Source: Rutidosis leptorrhynchoides
Taxonomy: Eukaryota > Streptophyta > Magnoliopsida > Asterales > Asteraceae
Assembly: GCF_046630445.1 (NCBI RefSeq)
Contig: NC_092340.1
Span: 363,114,001-363,178,000 of the forward strand
Reading direction: 5' to 3'
Length of the DNA stretch: 64,000 nt
The position numbers and the translations under genes are program-made. The first letter of the stretch is position 1. Each line of letters opens with the position of its first letter. This document shows positions 49,209 through 59,907 of the stretch, piece by piece. The notes below the pieces were generated by a model. That model did not search any database. It saw only the letters and a list, made by a program, of their open reading frames with translations, and was not told where the DNA came from.

Positions 49209-50279
49209 TCAACGGCGCGCGTTGGTTTTTGCTTTATTCTTTGGGCATTCATTCTTAAAATGACCCGATTGGCCACATTTGTAGCAAATACTCGGCTTTG
49301 GTGCGTCGGGCCCCTTTTGAGTGACGGGGGCGGTACTTCCACAATACTTGGCAATATGACCACTACCTTGGCACCGATGGCAAATTAGCTTGCCACATTC
49401 ACCAAAATGATGCTTGTGGCATTTGTTGCAAAAAGGTCGTGTCCCGGCATAACTTTTCTTGCCGACGGGGGTGAGAGGTTCCTTGGCAAAGTTGTTGTTG
49501 TAGTTACTCGATTGGGGGGCTTCCCATTTTCTTTTGTTGTCACCCGACTCATCCTCGGCTTTAGGTGCCGGCACTTCAATCTCGTCTACCGTTTCGATCA
49601 ATTGACGGGCCATATTCAGGGCCTCTTGGTGATTACTGGGTTTGGATGACATTACTCCTTGTTTGATGCTCTTGGGAAGACCATCCATGTAAAGTTCAAC
49701 CCTTAGAGGTTCGGGGGTCACGAGGTTTGGGCACATCAAGGATAGCTCAGAAAATCGTTGATTATATGCCTTTAGGTCATTCCCGACCGCTTTTAAAGTT
49801 CTTAGTTTGTGTTCGAGCTTACGGGTCTCTTCGCGCGGGAAGTATTCGGTGATAATCTTTTTCTTTAAGTCGGCCCAAGAGAGAGTGTGAGCTTCATCGA
49901 TACCCACCGACAGCACATACGTATTCCACCATGTGAGGGCGATACCGGCAAAAGTGTGGGTGGAATATTTGACTTTGTCTTGGTCCCGACAACCGCTTAT
50001 GCTAAAAACGGCTTCTGTTTGCTCAAACCATCGGGTGAGCACAACCGGTCCTCCGGTCCCATCGAAGGTGTGAGGTTTGCACCCCATGAAAGTTTTGTAG
50101 GAGCAACCCTCGTTTGAATTACCGGCTCCATGGTTGTTGTGGTTGTGGTTGTTATTGATGTCGGAGGAGATACTAGCCATAGCCGCACCTATGGCGGTGG
50201 CTATCATGCGTTGAAAAGCTTGTTCGGAAGTTTCATTACGTGGCCCGCGACGGGGAGGCATTGTTCCTTCAAGACACAA
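49209..50279 (-). CDS. gag: Gag of nested Tekay-like element, intact
   Basis: A 356-codon ORF, starting MCLEGTMPPRRGPRNE; an internal Met (MPPRR...) is the more likely start by comparison with relatives. An Asn/His-rich linker precedes a retrotransposon Gag domain (about 65-215: CSYKTFMGCKPHTFDGTGG, ALTWWNTYVLS, IITEYFPREE, YNQRFSELSLMCP), then CCHC knuckles (CHRCQGSGHIAKYC near 295, CYKCGQSGHFKNEC near 328). It stops after a basic tail instead of reading into pol. It is clearly homologous to the Gag part of 2499-6917. That it stays open while pol has collapsed suggests selection for particle-forming or RNA-packaging Gag, or simple chance given the youth of the copy. Confidence 0.88.
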   Translation of the reverse strand: MCLEGTMPPRRGPRNETSEQAFQRMIATAIGAAMASISSDINNNHNHNNHGAGNSNEGCSYKTFMGCKPHTFDGTGGPVVLTRWFEQTEAVFSISGCRDQDKVKYSTHTFAGIALTWWNTYVLSVGIDEAHTLSWADLKKKIITEYFPREETRKLEHKLRTLKAVGNDLKAYNQRFSELSLMCPNLVTPEPLRVELYMDGLPKSIKQGVMSSKPSNHQEALNMARQLIETVDEIEVPAPKAEDESGDNKRKWEAPQSSNYNNNFAKEPLTPVGKKSYAGTRPFCNKCHKHHFGECGKLICHRCQGSGHIAKYCGSTAPVTQKGPDAPKPSICYKCGQSGHFKNECPKNKAKTNARR

Positions 50280-50670
50280 GAATATCGTTGATTAGTATTC
50301 TCAATAATACTAATCATGATAGGGAATGATGATGTAGAGAATATTTTCCTTGACTCGCCTTAAATTCTTTATGTCATAATGTCGGAATGTCCATATGAAT
50401 CACCGTAATATAATCCCGGAAATTATATTACCCTGATTCTCATGTGCATTTAACATTACCTCATAAAGTCAAGGTGGCGCGTCAACAAAATTTATCAACG
50501 TAAGATCAAGATCGAATACGAGTTAGATATGATAGAAGAGTTCGAGTATAGCTGCACAAATAGTCAAGTAATTCCTACTTCAGTCTATATGCCGATTGTA
50601 GTCTAGATTCACCTATGTACCCTATGACTCGGGGTGGACACAAATGAACTCTAAATCCCTACAACCAAGG

Positions 50671-50682
50671 CTCTGATACCAC
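50671..50682 (-). promoter_or_regulatory. Primer-binding site of nested element
   Basis: The minus strand reads TGGTATCAGAGC (continuing CTTGG), two bases inside the 5' LTR: initiator tRNA-Met type, as in the element at 1-9702. Confidence 0.88.
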
Positions 50683-50683
50683 T

Positions 50684-53141
50684 TGTAGCGACCCCGACAA
50701 ATCGTCAAGTGATGGCGTCGACTACGTAGGTCCCATTACCTGGTCATAAGTCTTTAAAACAGACGTTTGACCAAAAATATGTCGCATCCATTCAAGTGTA
50801 AAGATTGTTTCAAAGTTTACAAAGATAATTGACCACAAGTTAAGTTACAACGTTATAAGTACAAATGAAAACTATGCGACACAGTTTAAATAAGTTCAAA
50901 AGATGCTCCAAAGTGCATGTATACTCGACATCCAAGCAAGTATCAAAAGAGTGCGGAAGCATGTATCACTAAGCATTCATAACCTGAGAAAACATAGAAG
51001 AATCTGTCAACGAAAACGTTGGTGAAATCATAGGTTTAGTAAGTATTAAACGTTGTTTTTGAACCACAAGATTTTGTATTTCCATAACGTAGATTATCCA
51101 AATCATTTGCATTCCAAAAGTGTTGTTATACGCGAGCACTCAATTATCAAAACTTAACCAACGTTACCCCATCACACAGTGCTAGAACCCACACTAAAAC
51201 ACAAAAATATATTTCATCCGCATAACGGTAGCGAACCGTCCGAATGAGGGTTTGTTAAACCCGTATGGCCACACAATATAAGTTCTTGCTTACACCCTGC
51301 AAGTGTAATTAATGATAATCGAATTGAGGCATTTTTGTTCTAACTCGCACGTGGAATGTTTGTTTTCACACTTGTGTTCAAAACATAAAAGTAAGTAGTA
51401 CAAGATGTAACAAAGTATATGTTTTCTCAGCCCACGATTTAAAAGTATAAAAGTTGTTGAAAAGGTGGGACTATGATCTCACCTTGAGCGCAAGAGTTAA
51501 TAAAGTACTTCAACGAGTAAACGCGTGCAAAGACAAGGCTAGTCTTGACCTAAACATATAGGTTATATCAATAACGGTAAACACAAACGGTCAAAGATGT
51601 TCAATTAGTCCTATGGCTCGTTACGACTCGATTATGTAGCATGTGAATCAATTAGTCAAGTTTCATGCACGATACAAGTAACTAAGCATGTTAGAACGAT
51701 CGTATAATTGTTTGGTTAAGTTTGACTAAAAATCAAACTTGGTCAAAGTCAAGGTCAACGGGGTCGGGTCGGGTATCCAACAATTTTCCCATGATGAGAA
51801 ATCATTTATGAGCAGAATGGCCAAGTTTCATGTTAATCGGAGTTACGGTTAAGCGGGAAACATTTTGTGAAAGGAAAAATAAAAACAAAAATGAGCTGGG
51901 CATATGCGCGGCGCGCTATGGGTTGCGCGGCGCGCACCCAAGTGTAAATCCTGGTCAGAACTTAACCACGAAGGCAAACATCTGGAATTTCTAATTCTGC
52001 GCGGCGCGCGGGTATATGCGCGGCGCGCAATACCTGGGAAACATGCAGTTTGCAGAAAAATGGTCCAAGTCACGAACCAAAACTCAAATTAACATATTTT
52101 ATGAACCGAAAACATCCAAAATGCATACTATATATCGTTGGAAAGGTAATTTGACAAGGAAAACAACTAAACACGTTTCATCAAACAAAAACATCAATTT
52201 CAATAACCGATTTTCCGTCAAGTGATCATTAAGAATCCATTTTCAAAGTTTCAAGCTCATCAAATGCATTTTAAGTTTCGGGAATCCAATTCACACATGT
52301 GATATGCCGTTTTGAAGGTGATCAAACACACATTGTAACAAAACACTTAACAACAATATCTCATAGCATTTGACGCATCAAAAGTTCATGTAAAGCTTAT
52401 CAAACCCTAATCCAAGTTCACCAAATCACTAATCATGTTCTTGGAGTTTCCTAAATCAACATATACATCAAAACGAAGCTAATGATACTAGTAACACTTT
52501 TAAAACATGCACTTTAACAATCTAACAACATTTGATCATCCAAAATCAAGGATTTAGCAAGTAATTTTCATATTGAACTAGTCACACCAAAAACAACGAA
52601 TCGAGCATACAAATTACATACACGACATCACAATGAGCCATAGACGCTAATTAACAACTTTATAAGTCAAGAACACGAATTTAAAGAAATCTAGTGTTTT
52701 AGAAATGTTACCCAAATGAGATGAAGTTGGTACCAAAACGAAGAGGAAGTTGCAAGGAGCTCAAATATGTAATTTGTTTTGCAAAATACCCGCTAGATCA
52801 TAAATGGATGATGAATCTTTGTGTTTGGAGTTAGAGAGAAAATGGAGGAAGTAATAAAATGGAGGAGGTGATAATGAAAGGGTGGAAAGGGTTTGACCCT
52901 TTGACCTAGTCAAAGGTTTGAACCCTTGGCAAGTTTGGTCCCTCAACTATGAATCGGGTGCGGGAATTAACCGAACGAATTATTTTAAATTTCACGGGAG
53001 TACGGGAGATATTAAAATCCGATAACGAGAATATTTAAAATGTTACTTAACAAAGGATACTAATCTAGATACGAAGGGTATTATTTAAAAAGAAAAAGAC
53101 GGGCGTTAAAATAATTTAACGGAAAAATGCGGGATGTTACA
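50684..53141 (-). repeat. 5' LTR of nested Tekay-like element
   Basis: 2458 bases, near-identical to 44284-46703. It carries four GCGCGGCGCGC motifs at 51906-51916, 51925-51935, 51999-52009 and 52018-52028, in two pairs with exactly 19-base periodicity. Confidence 0.93.
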
Positions 53142-53146
53142 GTTTA

Positions 53147-54788
53147 AGTGTTGTACCACTTCTTGTGGTAATGGATTTAGCTGTTTCATTCCGGGGGTTA
53201 GCATTTGTATCACTAGGTAGACTTCCCGGTTTTCTTTCACCTATTAACCTTGCTAGGTTACTTACTTCTTGTTCCAAGTTTTGAATAGAAGCTTGTTGAT
53301 TTCTAAATGCTTGAGCATTTTGTTCATTGGTTTGTTTCTGAGATGTGAAAAACTGCGTTTGAGTTTCAACTAGCTTCATCATCATATCTTCTAAATTCGG
53401 CTTTTTATCATCGGTTTGTGGTGGTTTGTTTTGAAAATTAGGTCTTTGCTGGTTGTAAGTATTATTGGATACTTGTTGATTGCTAGGACCTTGTTGATTG
53501 TTGTATGAAACATTTCGGTTATAATTCTAGTTTTGATTGTAAATCGGTTTTGGCGGTTGATAATTATTCTGATAATTATTTCCAGGCCTTTGGTTTATGT
53601 ATGAAATATTCCCTCTTTGTTCCATTGTTAATTCAATACTAAGACAATCTTTTGTCAAATGTGGTCCTCCACACTGCTCACAACTAATTCGTATTGAGTG
53701 AATATCTTTAGTCATCTTTTCCATTCGTCTCTCGACAGCATCTATCTTTGCAGAAATGGAATCTAAGTCATGGCTAGAATCGGTTCTAGCTGCTTTAGAT
53801 GATCTAACGATATCTTTTTATTGGTGCCACTCATGTGAGTGGGAAGCAGTGTTATCAATAATTTTGTAAGCATCAGTTTCTGTTTTCTTCATAATAGAAC
53901 CACCAGCTGCTATATCGATGTCTTTCCTTGTAGTGATGTCGCATCCTTGGTAGAATATTTGTACTATTTGACAGGTGTCTAAACCATGTTGCGGACATCC
54001 TCTTAATAACTTTCCAAATCTTGTCCACGCCTCATATAGAGTTTCATTTGGTTTCTGTGTGAACGTAACAAATTCTCCTTGAAGTCTTACGGCTTTAGAT
54101 GCCGGAAAGAATTGTTTAAGAAATTTTTCAACTAAAACGTCCCATGTATCAATCGCCCCTTCAGGTAATGATTCAACCAATCTTTGGCTTCTCCCTTTAA
54201 AGTCCAGGGAAATAACATGAGATATATCTGTTCATCCTCAACTTCTCTTATTTTAAATAGTGTGCAGATCCTATTAAAGGTACGAAGATGTTCATTTGGA
54301 TCTTCCTTCGGCGCACCACTAAATTGGCATTGATTAGTCACCATATGTAGAATTTGTCCTTTGATTCCATAATCTGGCGCATTAATGTCAGGATGAGTAA
54401 TTGCGTGACCTTGGCCAGTGCGTTTAGCTCTCATTCGGTCTTCCATACTTAAAGGTTCCAGATTCTCCATGATTGAATTTGTTGAATCTGAATCACTAGA
54501 GGATTCTGATTTAATGGTTCGTTCCTCAACAATCTCTGTTTGAATGATTGGTGGTTCCGGAGGAAAAATTAATGGTTCAGGATCTATGAATCGTCCCTGA
54601 ATATTCTCCGGATTCTCAATTGTGAGGTTGGGTTCAAAAAATGGATTATCGGAAATTTGAATTGGAGTACTTGGTTGACTGGATGACGATTCTAAAGAAA
54701 AATCAACGGCGACAATATTAGCTACATGTCTTGATCGAGTTACAGGTGGTGAACGTACAAAAGGTGGTGAACGTCTTGCTCGGTGCAT
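53147..54788 (-). pseudogene. Athila Gag, broken
   Basis: Minus strand, from 54788 (MHRARRSPPFVRSPP). An acidic N-terminal region is followed by a Gag domain (HLRTFNRICTLFKI, TLKGEAKDWL) with a frameshift near 54150. The downstream half (WDVLVEKFLKQFFP, ETLYEAWTRFGKLLRGCP) sits in 54180-53818, ending at an in-frame stop. CEQCGGPHLTKDC near 53660 is an atypical zinc knuckle. A further stop lies at about 53525 (CAG-to-TAG type), then an Asn/Gln-rich, coiled-coil-like tail (NLEQEVSNLARLIGERKPG). The frame is interrupted at 53141 by the nested element and its TSD. Confidence 0.85.
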
Positions 54789-55759
54789 TCACTGAATATC
54801 CTATTAGTTTTTAAAAGGAAAGAAAAATTATATAAGTTATCCAATTAATAGAGAAAAAGAGCGCGTCGGAAAAGGTCGAAAAAGAAAAGGGTTGAAAAAT
54901 AAAAGACGTCAAAAAATAAGAAAGAAAAAGAGTGACTTATAAAACTTAAAAACACTCGACTAACCCAACCTTATTACTATCACTAACTTAAAATTAAAAT
55001 TACAAATTGAGATTACTAATTGGAGTGATAATTGACACATAGGTAAAAGGCGTCGAAAAATAAAAATAAGAAAGTAGCGCGTTGAAACTTAAAAAGGAAC
55101 TAAAAACTAAAAAATTAAAAGTTGCGTCTAAAAATATTAAAGCTTAAAAGAAATACTATATCCCAAATGTCAATAACTTAAAAAGGTACTAAAAACTAAA
55201 AAAAACGTCGCAAAATTCTAAAGCACGTAAATCTTAGTCTAAAGAAAAAGCACTTAAGAGATTTTACGGCAAAGCCTAAAAATCTAGAAATAAAAATAAC
55301 TATGGTAAAAACTATATCTTAAAAGTAAAAATGAGCGAAAAATACAAAAATTACGCTAAAAACAAATGAAAAGAGACAAAATATAAAAATATACTAAAAG
55401 TTGTAAAAAATATAATTTTTATAAAAATATTATTTTTATATTATTTATTTTATAAAAGTATTAATTTTTATATATTTATAAAATTAATTAAAACTTAAAA
55501 ATAAAAATTAAATAATTAAAACTAAACTAAATAATTAATAATTAATAACCTAATTAGGTTTAATAGTAATAATTAATAATACTCCGTAATTATTACAGTT
55601 TGCAGAGTCAAACCCCAGCCTGTCAGTGGACCTCCGCGAGTGCGGTTGGTCCCGGTTCAAAACCTCCGCGAGTCGCGGAGGGTTAAATTTCAGCTGAGAA
55701 AGGGGTCGATTTTGCACAGGTTTAGTTTTCATTTTTTTTCTTCTATTTTTCTAAAATAT

Positions 55760-55841
<82 letters not shown>

Positions 55842-56054
55842 TTTCTATAAAACAATAAAATACTTACATTTAAACTCAAAAATAAAAATACTTTTTAAAT
55901 TTATATGTTTTTTTAACAAACTCTTTTTGTATTTTTATATTTTTATATTTTTAAAACTTATATTTTTATACGAAGGACTTAATAAAAACTTTTACAAAAT
56001 TATATTATTATTTTTTATATCATTAGCGTTGCGCTTTCAGCGTTTAAGTTCCCC
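54789..56054 (-). other. Athila leader region
   Basis: AT-rich, non-coding DNA between the primer site and gag. It contains an AT dinucleotide run (55757-55838) and GC palindromes at 55631-55645 and 55663-55681 (CCTCCGCGAGTCGCGGAGG, perfect arms of nine), which match the palindromes inside the Athila LTRs. Confidence 0.7.
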
Positions 56055-56068
56055 GGCAGCGGCGCCAA
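56052..56068 (-). promoter_or_regulatory. Athila primer-binding site (tRNA-Asp type)
   Basis: The minus strand reads TGGCGCCGCTGCCGGGG a few bases after the LTR end. TGGCGCCGTTGCCGGGG is the classic Athila-lineage site; here one base differs. Confidence 0.9.
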
Positions 56069-56075
56069 AAATACT

Positions 56076-57455
56076 TGATGTTATGCGAGGTGTATATGAA
56101 ATAACTTTATTTTTACAACTAAATACTATTAAATATGCTACAATTTTACACAAGTTATTTATTTATTTATCGAGTGGATATACTTAAACCTTGCTACAAC
56201 ACTTATAGGCAGTGTACCTAATCGTACAGTAGTGTAGTTTTTAGTAAGTCCGGTTCGTCTACAGGGAATCTTTTAAACAAAGCTTAACGCTATATTAGTT
56301 TTAATTTATAAAAATACAAATATATAAATAAGTAATATTATTATTATAAAGGGGGGTTTTTACCGTTTAATGACCGATTTGTCGATTTTAAAACTTTAGT
56401 CGCAGTTAAAATCTAATGTAAAATAATAAATAAATAAAAGACTAAATTTAAAGCGTAAAGTAAATAACGATAATGAAATTGCGATTAATAAAAGTGCGAT
56501 AAAATAAAATTGCGATAATTAAAAAGTACGATAATTAAAAGTGCAATTAAATACAATAACAATAAATAAAAATGCGATAATTAAAAGTGCAATTAAATAT
56601 AAAATAAAGGAAATTAAATATGAAATAAAAGAATTATGCTTATTTAAACTTCCGTAATCATGATGTTTGACGTGTTGATTTTAGTTTTATGCCCATGGGT
56701 TAATTGTCCTTTGTCCTGGATTATTTAATATGTCCTTCTGGTTTTTGTCCATAACAGTCCATCAGTCATAAATATAAAGTGCGAGTGTCCTCGTCAAATT
56801 ATCCTTATACCTGAAGTTAAATATTTCAACTAATTGGGGACTTAAACTGTAACAATATTTTATTACTTTGTTTAATAATTACACCAGGTTATCGACTGCG
56901 TGTAACCCAAGGTTTTAATACTTTGTTATCAATTATGCCAAGTGTCCTTGTACATAATTTTACCCCTGTTTTAATAATTCCATAGACTATTAATCCATTC
57001 CCGTGTCCGGTTAAATGAACGATTATTCGTATATATAAATACCCCGCCCATCGTGTCCGATCGAGTGTATATGGTTATTTATAGGGACGTCCAATTGTAA
57101 ATCTTTATATTAAAATTAACAAACTATCATTTAGTTAAACAAATATAAAGCACATTAATAGCCCATAGTCTAATTTCCACAAGTGTCGTTCTTTTGTCTA
57201 AACCCCAATTATGGTACAAAGCCCAATTACCCAATTTTAGTAATTAGCCCAACATCATGATTACTTCGTTTTAAATAAGCATAATAATAACTTAGCTACG
57301 AGACATTAAATTAAAAAGGTTGAACATAACTTACAATGATAAAAAATAGCGTAGCGTTACACGGACAGAATTTCGACTTACACGCTTACAACATTCGCTA
57401 ACATACCCTTATTATTTTAGGATTTAAAATTAAAATTATAATTAAAATTAAAATT

Positions 57456-57489
<34 letters not shown>

Positions 57490-58091
57490 TTTACGTAGGA
57501 TGGAAAGAAAAAGATGTGTAAAATTCGGCCGAATGCTCGGCCTTTTATAGGCCCACGTTTACTGTTCATACCTCCGCGAGTGCGGAGGTTTTTGCCTTTA
57601 TAGGCTCCGTGAGTGCGGAGCAGTGGTTTCCAGCTCACACAAGTTTGGATCCTAGTCTGCTGACGGTTTTAATATATAAATATAATATATATATATAATT
57701 TATATAATTAATTATATATTATATTATCTTCATATACATAGTTAACTTGTAATTTTTAGTCCGTTGCGTCGAGCGTTGAGAGTTGACTCTGGTCCCGGTT
57801 CCGGATTTTCGAACGTCCTTGCGTACAATTTAATATCTTGTACTTTGCGTTTTGAATCTTGTACTCTTGTAATTCTGAGACGTTTCTTATCAATAATTGG
57901 AACCTCTTTGATTGTATTTTGTACTTTTTAGCTTTTTGGTCGTTTCCGTCTTCAATTCGTCGAATCTATCTTTTGTCTTCACCTTTTATTATTTAACCGA
58001 ATATCACTTGTAAATAGGACAATTGCAACTAAAAGCTTGTCTTTCTTGAGGAATAATGCTATGAAATATATGTTCGTTTTTAGCATTATCA
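56076..58091 (-). repeat. Athila 5' LTR
   Basis: 2016 bases, minus-strand TGATAATGC...ACATCA. GC palindromes lie at 57571-57588 (CCTCCGCGAGTGCGGAGG) and 57604-57621 (GCTCCGTGAGTGCGGAGC; one arm base mutated relative to the 3' LTR), about 500 bases from the LTR start. Confidence 0.93.
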
Positions 58092-58096
58092 ACTGC

Positions 58097-59270
58097 CACA
58101 GAGCATCTCTATTGCATGACACTTGGCTCTCCATGCTTGATTGTAAGAAATGCTCACCCGAAAACGGTTGCCAACATCATCACGTATATCTTTTGGTTTA
58201 TAGTCTCGATTTGCAGCTTTGAACGATTCCATCAGAATACTTCCTAGCACCTTTTTGGTTGCATGTTTATTATTTCCCATAATTTGGGTACGTGAGCATG
58301 TGTGTACGTCATGCAATTTCTTTACGATGAAGTTGTCAGTGTGGCGTATTTTGTATGCACGACATTTCCACTCACAATTTGGCAACATGCATTTAGCGGT
58401 GAATCGAGATTTGTCCGACTTTACAGGCTTAATTTGGAAGTTTTCTTCAAGACATTTTGTGTATAGATGGTTTACAAAATCATCATTGTTTAAAAAAGTT
58501 TGTCGAACTTTAATCAAATCGAATACTCTATAACTGGTTGTTATTTGGCTCGTAGATTCAGTCTCTTGGTCATGCTCACTCAATAAAAGTGGCATATTCC
58601 AGAATACATCCTTTTTTTCTTCCTCTTCTTCATCTTCATCTTGATCTTCTCTGTCATTTTCTTCCTCCGAAGCACTAGACGCGACAACTGATTCAAAAGG
58701 GTGATCTGTTTTTTTAATTTTACATACGTTCTCAACTCCATAGTTGAAGAAATCAAACTCTTCTGTGTTTGGAGGTGGTACTTCAGGTCGTGCTTCTTCC
58801 AAATTGGGTGTCTGAAGGTTTGTTTGGGCCTCGTTTGTTGGTAGGTTTTGTTGGACATCGTGTGTTGGTAGGTTTTGATGGACATTGTGTATTGGTAGGA
58901 TTTGCACTGACTGTAAGTTTTCTGGGAGTTGATGCATTGTAACTTTGTCGACAATGTAAATATTAATAGGAGCATATGATATTGCATATTGTAGAAAATC
59001 ATGAAAGTCTTCATAATCATCAGTAATATCAAAAACAAGATTATCGACAACATATCTCATTGAAACAGGAGCATTAGGTGGCAAATTAATTTTTCTAAGA
59101 ACATTTTTTAACAATATTCTTCGAGTAATTGGTTTTTGGGGAGCAACTGGGAGTTTTAATCGTGTTCTAAAACAATCTAGAGGCAAATACATAGGTAAGT
59201 TATTAATAAATTGAAAAGAACCACCACAACATATATGAATAACAAAGGTTTCATTATCACTAAAACTCAT
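58097..59270 (-). pseudogene. MURA-type MULE transposase, N-terminal part
   Basis: About 390 codons from ATG at 59270, cut at 58097 by the Athila insertion; the coding sequence resumes at 32428. The N-terminal region is unassigned (MSFSDNETFVIHICCGGSF). A low-complexity stretch repeats QNLPT/HDVQ-like units, followed by an acidic tract (EEENDREDQDEDEEEEEKK). Then comes a MuDR-type transposase N-terminal domain with a WRKY/FLYWCH-like Cys/His pattern (CMLPNCEWKCRAYKI, VKKLHDVHTCSRTQ) that in MULEs contributes to DNA binding. The frame is open throughout. Its start is about 400 bases inside the right TIR, so the TIR probably supplies the promoter. Confidence 0.85.
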
Positions 59271-59554
59271 TATTTAAAACAACTAGAGAAAAATGGTGAA
59301 AAGTTACCTTAATGACGCTTGAAATTTTATGATTTATGTGGAAATGAAGGAAATGAAGTGAAAATGGAGTTGGTAATATGTAATTCCAGGTATAATAACA
59401 AAAAAAGAAATAAAAAGTTATCCGTAATAGTACAAAAATTGTACAAAATCTTATCCACGAAATCATGGAAATCTTATCGGGATAAGACGCAAGACGCAAA
59501 GGCGCAAGTCGCAAGACGCAATACGCAAGGACGCAAGTCTGTTTGTTGCGTTTG

Positions 59555-59679
59555 GCAGTAATGCAAGGTCGCAAAGACGCAAGGAGTCTTGCGCCTTGCG
59601 AGGGCAAATTGTCAAACTTTTTTTTATAGGGCTGTCAGTCAACAAGCTTCAAAAAAATGGGTATTTTGGTGATAATCCC
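59555..59679 (-). repeat. MULE terminal inverted repeat, right
   Basis: Read inward on the minus strand: GGGATTATCACCAAAATACCC, poly-T, gttgactgacagccc, tttgccctcgcaaggcgcaag. It pairs with 25491-25630. More cgcaag/cttgcg units continue to about 59487. Confidence 0.9.
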
Positions 59680-59689
59680 GATAATACAG
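59680..59689 (+). repeat. MULE target-site duplication, right
   Basis: gataatacag, identical to 25481-25490. Confidence 0.93.
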
Positions 59690-59907
59690 AGACATATATA
59701 TATCTTTTTTTTACCATAAAATAGGAAAAGTCTAATTACAACAAATTTCTAGTGGGGTCAACCACCCCCTCTTGTCTTAAAGAAGATAGGTGAGTCGTTA
59801 ATATAATGACATCATTTCATGTTCATAACCAAAAGAAAATAAGTAGTCTAAATGTTTTAGTGATAAAACAAGGTAAGGGAATTTTAAGAATTGTTCATAG
59901 ATGAAAC

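Larger units (their letters stand above)
44284..53141 (-). mobile_element. Tekay-like Ty3/gypsy element with decayed pol, nested in Athila
   Basis: 8858 bases with perfect 5-bp TSD gttta (44279-44283 and 53142-53146). The minus-strand orientation is shown by a TGGTATCAGAGC primer site (50671-50682) next to the right LTR and a polypurine stretch (GAGGTGTGGATAA) next to the left LTR. LTRs are 2420 and 2458 bases, with about nine visible substitutions and two 19-base length differences. Gag is complete, but protease to integrase is reduced to about 2.5 kb of frameshifted remnants. So the element is young but cannot have supplied its own RT. Confidence 0.93.
32429..58091 (-). mobile_element. Athila-type Ty3/gypsy retrotransposon, full length, inserted in MULE transposase
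   Basis: Minus-strand order: 5' LTR, PBS, leader, gag, protease, RT, RNase H, integrase, zinc-knuckle ORF, Athila ORF1-like gene, 2-kb non-coding region, PPT and 3' LTR. It is bounded by the perfect 5-bp TSD actgc (32424-32428 and 58092-58096) in the middle of the MULE transposase exon. It is itself split in the gag-pol junction region by 44284-53141. Net length is about 16.8 kb. Every major ORF has stops or frameshifts, so this copy could only move with help from another element. Confidence 0.95.
25491..59679 (-). mobile_element. Mutator-like element (Kaonashi-like, carries ULP1-like gene), hosting nested retrotransposons
   Basis: Ends share GGGATTATCACCAAAAT and continue as TIRs of about 130 bases, bounded by a 10-bp TSD. 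Inside are a plus-strand ULP1-like protease gene and a convergent minus-strand MURA-type transposase, separated by a hairpin-repeat array. The 25.7-kb Athila insertion at 32429-58091 splits the transposase. Without it the element would be about 8.5 kb. MULEs carrying ULP1-like genes are known as Kaonashi elements in other plants; assignment to that group is by gene content. Both genes have stops, so the copy is defective. Confidence 0.92.

Noticed and set aside
55640..55858. ORF with alternating Tyr-Ile repeats
   Set aside because: It is the translation of an AT dinucleotide microsatellite.
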